Assembly: GCF_019100495.1 (NCBI RefSeq)
Contig: NZ_JAHRVA010000006.1
Coordinates: forward strand, 171,216-235,215
DNA: 64,000 bases
Direction: 5' to 3'
From: Falsochrobactrum tianjinense
Lineage (GTDB): Bacteria; Pseudomonadota; Alphaproteobacteria; Rhizobiales; Rhizobiaceae
Part shown: piece after piece, positions 58,694-64,000 of the stretch
How positions within the stretch are numbered: position 1 is the stretch's first letter
Layout: every line of letters begins with the position of its first letter
Notes under the pieces: model-generated
Database searches by the model: none
What the model was told of the DNA's origin: nothing
Seen by the model: the letters and a program-made list of their open reading frames with translations, nothing else
Position numbers and translations under genes: made by a program

Positions 58694-58936
58694 TTAGCCC
58701 GCTGCTTCGTTCGTCAGAACGACCCAGCGTTTGTCCTTCGAGATCGGAGCCGATTCCTCAATGGAAACGGCATCACCAACCTTGAACTGGTTGTTCTCGT
58801 CATGCGCCTTGTACTTCTTCGACTGACGCACGGTCTTCTGGAGGAGCGGATGCGAATAGCGGCGCTCAACCTTAACCACGACAGTCTTGTCGTTCTTATC
58901 GCTGACGACGACGCCCTGCAGAACGCGTTTAGGCAT
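58694..58936 (-). CDS. rpsQ: 30S ribosomal protein S17
   Basis: Primary 16S rRNA binder. The 80-residue product starts [20 protein letters not shown] and has [20 protein letters not shown] and [15 protein letters not shown] at the end. It lies 11 bases after rpmC. Confidence 0.97.
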   Translation of the reverse strand: MPKRVLQGVVVSDKNDKTVVVKVERRYSHPLLQKTVRQSKKYKAHDENNQFKVGDAVSIEESAPISKDKRWVVLTNEAAG

Positions 58937-58947
58937 GATATACTTCC

Positions 58948-59148
58948 TTATGCCTTGCTTGCGACCGCCTTCTGGCGGGCAATAGTCTTAATACGCGCAA
59001 TGTCGCGGCGAACCTGCTTCACGCGCGCGGTTTTTTCAAGCTGGCCGGTCGCCTTCTGAAAGCGCAGGTTGAACTGCTCTTTCTTCAGTGCGGCCAACTC
59101 ATCGTTAATCTGGTCGAGGCTTTTCGCCCGAACATCTACGGCTTTCAT
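58948..59148 (-). CDS. rpmC: 50S ribosomal protein L29
   Basis: Tunnel-exit protein that docks trigger factor and SRP. The 66-residue product is a helical hairpin: [20 protein letters not shown] and [20 protein letters not shown], then [19 protein letters not shown]. Between rplP and rpsQ. Confidence 0.97.
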   Translation of the reverse strand: MKAVDVRAKSLDQINDELAALKKEQFNLRFQKATGQLEKTARVKQVRRDIARIKTIARQKAVASKA

Positions 59149-59159
59149 GGCTGCCTCTC

Positions 59160-59573
59160 TTATTCAGCTATGCGCTGGATAAAGCGCGTCTTGATCGGCA
59201 ACTTCGCAGCGCCGAGTCGTAGGGCTTCGCGTGCCACATCTTCGGGTACGCCGTCAAGCTCAAACATCACGCGACCTGGTGCCACACGGCATGCCCAGTA
59301 GTCAACCGAACCCTTACCTTTACCCATACGGACTTCGGTTGGCTTCGATGTAACTGGCAGGTCTGGGAAGATGCGGATCCATACACGACCCGCACGCTTC
59401 ATGTGACGGGTGATCGCGCGGCGGGCCGCTTCGATCTGTCGTGCAGTGACGCGCTCCGGCTCAACGGCCTTCAGGCCGAAAGCACCAAAATTCAGATCCG
59501 TACCGCCCTTCGAATTACCGTGAATACGGCCCTTGAACTGTTTACGGAACTTGGTGCGCTTAGGCTGCATCAT
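59160..59573 (-). CDS. rplP: 50S ribosomal protein L16
   Basis: Positions A-site tRNA. The 137-residue product starts [20 protein letters not shown] and has [20 protein letters not shown] and [21 protein letters not shown] second ATG (59570) is equally possible as start. Confidence 0.97.
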
Positions 59574-59609
59574 TGTTCTCTACTCCAATTTTCTCGCCCG
59601 CGGCCCCGC

Positions 59610-60323
59610 TTATCGAGCGTTCTCGCGGCGGCGGTTCTGCTGGGAACCCTGATTGTCACCCTCAACCGCACGACGTTCGGAAGCCATCGGATCGTGCTCA
59701 AGGATTTCACCCTTGAATACCCAGACCTTCACACCGCAGATGCCGTAAGCGGTCTGCGCTTCTGCCGTACCGTAATCGATATCGGCGCGCAGTGTATGAA
59801 GCGGAACGCGACCTTCACGATACCATTCCATACGTGCGATTTCAGCACCGCCCAGACGACCGGAGCAGTTGATACGAATACCTTCGGCACCAAGACGCAT
59901 TGCCGACTGGACAGCACGCTTCATGGCGCGACGGAATGCCACACGGCGTTCGAGCTGCTGCGCGATCGACTGAGCGACCAACGTAGCGTCGACTTCCGGC
60001 TTGCGAACTTCAACGATATTGAGCGACGCATCGGAATTCGTCATCTCGGAAAGCTTCTTGCGCAGCTTTTCGATATCCGCGCCTTTCTTGCCGATAATGA
60101 TACCCGGACGAGCTGAATAAATCGTCACGCGGCATTTCTTGTGCGGACGCTCGATCACGATCTTCGAAATCGCGGCCTGCTTGAGTTCGCTTTTCAGATA
60201 TTCACGGATCTTGACGTCTTCATGCAGAAGCCTGCCGTATTCACCGGTATTCGCGTACCAACGCGAATCCCAGGTGCGGTTGATACCGAGACGGAAACCG
60301 ATCGGATTAATCTTCTGGCCCAT
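59610..60323 (-). CDS. rpsC: 30S ribosomal protein S3
   Basis: mRNA entry-tunnel protein and helicase component. The 237-residue product starts [20 protein letters not shown], has the KH domain with [20 protein letters not shown] and [24 protein letters not shown] [20 protein letters not shown]. Its start overlaps the rplV stop by one base (TAATG). Confidence 0.97.
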   Translation of the reverse strand: MGQKINPIGFRLGINRTWDSRWYANTGEYGRLLHEDVKIREYLKSELKQAAISKIVIERPHKKCRVTIYSARPGIIIGKKGADIEKLRKKLSEMTNSDASLNIVEVRKPEVDATLVAQSIAQQLERRVAFRRAMKRAVQSAMRLGAEGIRINCSGRLGGAEIARMEWYREGRVPLHTLRADIDYGTAEAQTAYGICGVKVWVFKGEILEHDPMASERRAVEGDNQGSQQNRRRENAR

Positions 60324-60712
60324 TATGCGGCCTCCCCTTTTTCCGCAACTTCGCGGACAACAATGGTGAGATGCGAAAACGGCTTTTCGATACGGCTTGC
60401 ACGACCGCGTCCGCGGACGTGGAAGCGCTTCATGACAATTGACTTGCCCACATAGGCTTCAGCAACGATCAGCGCATCTACGTCGAGATCATGATTGTTC
60501 TCAGCGTTGGCGATAGCCGATTCGAGCGTCTTTTTCACTGTTTCCGCGATCCGCTTGCGCGAGAACGTCAGATCGGCGAGTGCCGCATTCACCTTCTTGC
60601 CGCGAATCATGCTCGCGACAAGGTTCAGCTTCTGCGGGCTGACGCGAAGCGTACGGGCGACGGCTTTCGCCTCGTTATCCTTAAGCTGGCGGGGAGCCTT
60701 GGCCTTGCCCAT
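60323..60712 (-). CDS. rplV: 50S ribosomal protein L22
   Basis: Lines the nascent peptide tunnel. The 129-residue product has [40 protein letters not shown] and the C-terminal hairpin [20 protein letters not shown], where macrolide-resistance changes occur in other bacteria. Overlaps rpsC by one base. Confidence 0.97.
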   Translation of the reverse strand: MGKAKAPRQLKDNEAKAVARTLRVSPQKLNLVASMIRGKKVNAALADLTFSRKRIAETVKKTLESAIANAENNHDLDVDALIVAEAYVGKSIVMKRFHVRGRGRASRIEKPFSHLTIVVREVAEKGEAA

Positions 60713-60714
60713 CG

Positions 60715-60993
60715 TTACTTCCTCTTTGCCTTCTTGTCCGCGCCGTGACCGTAATAGGTACGTGTCGGCGCGAATTCACCGAACTTGTGACCGACCATCT
60801 CTTCGGAGATCGATACCGGCACATGCTTGTTGCCGTTATAAACACCGAATGTCAGGCCGACGAACTGCGGCAAGATCGTGGAGCGGCGGCTCCACATCTT
60901 GATGACTTCATTACGACCGCCCTCGCGTACCTTCTCAGCTTTCTTGAGAAGATAGCCATCGACGAACGGACCTTTCCAAACTGAACGAGCCAC
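60715..60993 (-). CDS. rpsS: 30S ribosomal protein S19
   Basis: Head protein near the A site. The 92-residue product has [40 protein letters not shown] and [20 protein letters not shown], the full family pattern. Two bases separate it from rplV. Confidence 0.97.
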   Translation of the reverse strand: MARSVWKGPFVDGYLLKKAEKVREGGRNEVIKMWSRRSTILPQFVGLTFGVYNGNKHVPVSISEEMVGHKFGEFAPTRTYYGHGADKKAKRK

Positions 60994-61008
60994 TTCAGAC
61001 TACCTCTC

Positions 61009-61842
61009 TTATTTCTTGCGCTGATGGCGCGAGCGCATGATGAACTTGTCGGTTGCCTTGTTCGAACGGGTCTTTTTGCCCTTCGTAGGCTTGCCCCAAG
61101 GTGTGACCGGATGACGGCCACCGGAAGTACGGCCTTCACCACCACCATGCGGGTGATCAACGGGGTTCATGGCGACGCCGCGAACACCCGGACGCTTGCC
61201 GCGCCAGACCGAACGACCAGCCTTACCGTCCTTGATATTGCCATGCTCCGGATTGGACACAGCGCCAACCGTTGCAAAACATGCACCTGGAACCAGACGC
61301 TGTTCACCCGAATTCAGGCGAAGGATCACCATACCCTGATCGCGACCGACCAGCTGGGCATAGGTGCCTGCGGAGCGAGCAATCTGGCCGCCCTTGCCTG
61401 GCTTCATCTCCACATTGTGGATGATGGTACCAACGGGCATGGATGAAAGCGGCATCGCATTGCCTGGCTTCACGTCGACCGACTGGCCAGCAACAACCTT
61501 GTCGCCAACTGCCAGGCGCTGCGGAGCCAGAATATAGCTCAGCTCGCCATCTTCGTAGCGGATCAGCGCGATGAACGCGGTGCGGTTCGGATCGTATTCC
61601 AGACGTTCAACCGTGGCAACGACGTCATGCTTGCGACGCTTGAAGTCGATGAAACGGTACGCACGCTTGTGACCGCCGCCCTGAAAGCGGACGGTGATAC
61701 GACCAGTATTGTTACGGCCACCCTTCTTGGACAAACCTTCGGTCAGAGACTTGACCGGCTTGCCCTTGTAGAGGCCCGAGCGATCCACGATAACCAGCTG
61801 GCGCTGGCCCGGCGTGATCGGATTATAATGCTTGAGTGCCAT
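61009..61842 (-). CDS. rplB: 50S ribosomal protein L2
   Basis: Central large-subunit protein needed for peptidyl transfer. The 277-residue product has [20 protein letters not shown] and the C-terminal [20 protein letters not shown], with the conserved His of the HPHGGGEG loop. It lies 20 bases before rplW on the minus strand (rplW is upstream). Confidence 0.97.
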   Translation of the reverse strand: MALKHYNPITPGQRQLVIVDRSGLYKGKPVKSLTEGLSKKGGRNNTGRITVRFQGGGHKRAYRFIDFKRRKHDVVATVERLEYDPNRTAFIALIRYEDGELSYILAPQRLAVGDKVVAGQSVDVKPGNAMPLSSMPVGTIIHNVEMKPGKGGQIARSAGTYAQLVGRDQGMVILRLNSGEQRLVPGACFATVGAVSNPEHGNIKDGKAGRSVWRGKRPGVRGVAMNPVDHPHGGGEGRTSGGRHPVTPWGKPTKGKKTRSNKATDKFIMRSRHQRKK

Positions 61843-61862
61843 TGTCTTTACTCCACGGCCTC

Positions 61863-62156
61863 TCAGAGACCAGTCGAAACGTCGATGCTCTGACCTTCGG
61901 CCAAAGTTACGATCGCTTTCTTGACATCGCTCTGGCGCCCGACGATGCCGCGGAACCGCTTCACCTTGCCTTTGCGCACAGTGGTATTAACGGCCTTTAC
62001 CTTGACGCCGAAGAGCGCCTCGATTGCAGCCTTGATTTCCGGCTTCGTCGCCTTGCGGGCTACATTGAAGACAACCTGGTTGTTTTCAGAAACCAGAGTC
62101 GACTTCTCCGTAATAACGGGGCTGACGATCACGTCGTAGTGGCGAAGATCAGTCAT
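61863..62156 (-). CDS. rplW: 50S ribosomal protein L23
   Basis: Tunnel-exit docking site for trigger factor. The 97-residue product has [40 protein letters not shown] and [20 protein letters not shown]. Its start lies 8 bases inside the rplD end; the longer open frame upstream belongs to rplD. Confidence 0.97.
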   Translation of the reverse strand: MTDLRHYDVIVSPVITEKSTLVSENNQVVFNVARKATKPEIKAAIEALFGVKVKAVNTTVRKGKVKRFRGIVGRQSDVKKAIVTLAEGQSIDVSTGL

Positions 62157-62787
62157 TTGAAACGCTCCCCTTGAAACGTGCTTCCAGAGCTTCGACAGCC
62201 GCCTTGGAAAGCACGAGCTTGCCACGACGCAGGATGTCGTAAACATTGATGCCCTGCACCGGCAGAACGTCGATGTTCGGAATGTTCGAAGCAGCGCGCG
62301 AGAAGTTTGCCTCGATCTCTGCACCGCCGATAAGCAGTGCATTTTCCAGACCAAGCTTGGCAAACTGCGATACTAGGCTCTTCGTCTTTGCTTCCTTGGC
62401 TGTCAGATCATCGATGATGATCAGATCTGAAGCCTTGGCTTTAGCCGAAAGCGCATGACGCAGGCCAAGAGCGCGAACTTTCTTCGGCAGGTCGTGGTCA
62501 TGCGAGCGGACAACCGGTCCGTGCGCCTTGCCACCGCCGCGGAACTGCGGAGCGCGAGCCGAATGGTGACGAGCGCGGCCCGTACCCTTCTGCTTGTACA
62601 TCTTGGCGCCGGTGCGAGCGATTTCACCACGCGTAAGCGTCGAGTGACCACCCTGCTGACGGCGCGCCAGCTGCCAGCGCACGACACGCTGAAGAATGTC
62701 GTCTCGCGGGTCGAGGCCGAAGATATCTTCATTCAGCTTGACCTTGCCGGCATCCTTGCCTTCAAGAGTTGTAATCGTGAGATCCAT
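62149..62787 (-). CDS. rplD: 50S ribosomal protein L4
   Basis: Tunnel protein and, in E. coli, the repressor of the S10 operon. The 212-residue product starts [20 protein letters not shown], has [20 protein letters not shown] and [10 protein letters not shown] in the extended loop, and ends RFKGSVSND. The segment [17 protein letters not shown] before the loop differs from the Brucella sequence I recall. Overlaps rplC by one base and rplW by 8. Confidence 0.95.
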   Translation of the reverse strand: MDLTITTLEGKDAGKVKLNEDIFGLDPRDDILQRVVRWQLARRQQGGHSTLTRGEIARTGAKMYKQKGTGRARHHSARAPQFRGGGKAHGPVVRSHDHDLPKKVRALGLRHALSAKAKASDLIIIDDLTAKEAKTKSLVSQFAKLGLENALLIGGAEIEANFSRAASNIPNIDVLPVQGINVYDILRRGKLVLSKAAVEALEARFKGSVSND

Positions 62788-63509
62788 TATTCGGCTCCCT
62801 CAGTCGCGACAGCATCCGCTGCTGCATTATTTGCGCTTTGACGCAGGGCAGCCGGCTTTGGTGCATTCTCTGGCAGAGAAACCTTCACTGCATCGCGAAC
62901 CAGAATCCAGGCACCCTTGGAGCCTGGAACTGCGCCGCGAACCAGAATAAGGCCACGATCGCTGTCTGTGGAGACAACTTCGATGTTTTGGGTGGTCACA
63001 CGGGTCTGCCCCATATGACCGGCCATTTTTTTGCCCTTGAATACCTTACCCGGATCCTGACGCTGACCGGTCGAACCGTGCGCGCGGTGGGTAATGGAGT
63101 TACCGTGCGAAGCACGATGACCAGCAAAGTTATGGCGCTTCATGACACCGGCAAAACCTTTACCGATCGAAGTACCTGTCACATCGACCTTCTGGCCGGC
63201 AACGAAATGCTCGGCAGTGATTTCCGAGCCAACTTCAAGAAGGTTATCCGGAGAAACGCGGAATTCCGCAAGCTTCGCCTTCGGCTCGACCTCAGCCTTC
63301 GCGAAATGACCGCGCATAGCCTTGGACGTATTCTTCACCTTGGCAAGTCCAACGCCAAGCTGAACAGCCGTATAACCGTTCTTTTCAACTGTACGCTGAG
63401 CGACCACATGGCAGTTCTCCATACGAAGAACTGTCACCGGTACATGTTCGCCAGCGTCGTTATAGACGCGGGTCATGCCCAGCTTTTGTGCAATAACACC
63501 TGAACGCAT
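62787..63509 (-). CDS. rplC: 50S ribosomal protein L3
   Basis: Early assembly protein at the peptidyl transferase centre. The 240-residue product starts [20 protein letters not shown] and has [40 protein letters not shown] and [20 protein letters not shown]-terminal Ala-rich extension follows. The start at 63509 is set by the family. Confidence 0.97.
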   Translation of the reverse strand: MRSGVIAQKLGMTRVYNDAGEHVPVTVLRMENCHVVAQRTVEKNGYTAVQLGVGLAKVKNTSKAMRGHFAKAEVEPKAKLAEFRVSPDNLLEVGSEITAEHFVAGQKVDVTGTSIGKGFAGVMKRHNFAGHRASHGNSITHRAHGSTGQRQDPGKVFKGKKMAGHMGQTRVTTQNIEVVSTDSDRGLILVRGAVPGSKGAWILVRDAVKVSLPENAPKPAALRQSANNAAADAVATEGAE

Positions 63510-63538
63510 CGGGTTCGTTCCTTCCGTCCTCAAGCCGA

Positions 63539-63847
63539 TTAAAGCTTGATCTCGACATCGACACCAGCTGACAGATCGAGCTTCATCAGCGCATCAACTG
63601 TCTGCGGGGTCGGGTCAACAATATCGAGAAGACGCTTGTGCGTGCGCATCTCGAACTGCTCGCGGCTTTTCTTGTCGATGTGCGGCGACCGGTTGACTGT
63701 GAACTTTTCGATCCGCGTCGGAAGCGGGATCGGTCCGCGCACATTGGCACCGGTACGCTTGGCAGTTGACACGATTTCCCGCGTCGAAGCGTCAAGGATC
63801 CGATGATCAAACGCCTTAAGGCGAATGCGGATGTTTTGACCGTTCAT
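63539..63847 (-). CDS. rpsJ: 30S ribosomal protein S10 (NusE)
   Basis: Ribosomal and antitermination (NusE) protein. The 102-residue product starts [20 protein letters not shown] and has [20 protein letters not shown] and [20 protein letters not shown]. First gene of the S10 operon here; tuf lies just upstream. Confidence 0.97.
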   Translation of the reverse strand: MNGQNIRIRLKAFDHRILDASTREIVSTAKRTGANVRGPIPLPTRIEKFTVNRSPHIDKKSREQFEMRTHKRLLDIVDPTPQTVDALMKLDLSAGVDVEIKL

Positions 63848-63883
63848 TTCATCTGTTCCTTGTTACGCGGGACGCTCAGCTTT

Positions 63884-63932
63884 GAGCATGACCTTATCCG
63901 AAAACCGGAAACCACTTTTCGGGATCATGCTC
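63884..63932. repeat. Rhizobiales palindromic repeat between tuf and rpsJ
   Basis: GAGCATGACC (63884-63893) and GATCATGCTC (63923-63932) form an imperfect palindrome of about 49 bases with CCGAAAACCGG inside, a pattern widely repeated in Rhizobiales intergenic DNA (recognised from memory). It falls in the leader of the S10 operon. Confidence 0.75.
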
Positions 63933-63959
63933 GGGCCCAAGCGCCCCTGCACAATCTAA

Positions 63960-64000
63960 TTACTCGATGATCGAGGATACGATGCCGGCGCCGACGGTGC
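63960..64000 (-). CDS. tuf: EF-Tu, C-terminal end only (partial)
   Basis: The last 12 or so codons on the minus strand read TVGAGIVSSIIE followed by TAA, the EF-Tu C-terminus. The remainder lies beyond the right edge. tuf upstream of rpsJ is the usual order. Confidence 0.9.
   Translation of the reverse strand, partial: TVGAGIVSSIIE

Overview
The window comes from the chromosome of an alphaproteobacterium of the order Hyphomicrobiales (Rhizobiales), almost certainly family Brucellaceae (Brucella, Ochrobactrum, Pseudochrobactrum or a close relative). The evidence is an EipB/DUF1849 periplasmic protein, an ScfR-type regulator next to propionyl-CoA carboxylase, a GTTC-N7-GTTC SOS box upstream of recA, Rhizobiales-type intergenic palindromic repeats, no dxr between cdsA and rseP, and eukaryotic-type NADP isocitrate dehydrogenase. 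Some proteins (EF-Ts, L4) differ from the Brucella sequences I remember, and eipB lies beside rpsB, so I would not assign it to Brucella in the strict sense without a database comparison.

Layout. (1) 1-10281, minus strand: the conserved translation and envelope-biogenesis cluster rpsB-tsf-pyrH-frr-uppS-cdsA-rseP-bamA-lpxD-fabZ (fabZ runs off the left edge). (2) 10465-19838: eipB, then on the plus strand a RidA protein, a glycerophosphodiesterase, a FemAB-like acyltransferase and a HIT protein, then minus-strand clpS-clpA, a plus-strand D,D-carboxypeptidase with a SPOR domain, and a DUF1489 protein. (3) 19906-27012: sdaA, an ElyC/YdcF-type membrane protein, a DUF1624 membrane acyltransferase, a MerR regulator and small genes including VanZ-like, DUF883-like, queF, a tiny lipoprotein and DUF924. 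(4) 27014-34277: a propionate module with the regulator pccR divergent from pccB-pccA-mcm, which take propionyl-CoA to succinyl-CoA. (5) 34384-48000: a low-affinity iron permease homologue, murI-trmJ, a COG4315 secreted protein, icd, a GNAT protein, alaS, recA with its SOS box, an OmpA-like lipoprotein, a lysozyme-like lipoprotein, a CPBP protease, rarA and a DegP-type protease. (6) 49461-63847, minus strand: the S10-spc-alpha ribosomal superoperon from rpsJ to rplQ, including secY, adk and rpoA, with the 3' end of tuf at the right edge.

Most of the window is well-known housekeeping sequence. I did not find a convincing undescribed multi-gene system, mobile element, CRISPR array, tRNA or rRNA. 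The most interesting signals are non-coding: a nested inverted repeat inside the spc operon between rplO and secY, a 14-bp perfect hairpin between adk and rpsM, paired TTTGCAAA boxes between pccR and pccB, structured leaders before rpsB and queF, and repeated Rhizobiales palindromes. Several small or odd proteins also deserve a look: a 32-residue membrane ORF, a Cys-rich tail on the DUF1624 protein, and a lipoprotein-type carboxypeptidase with SPOR.
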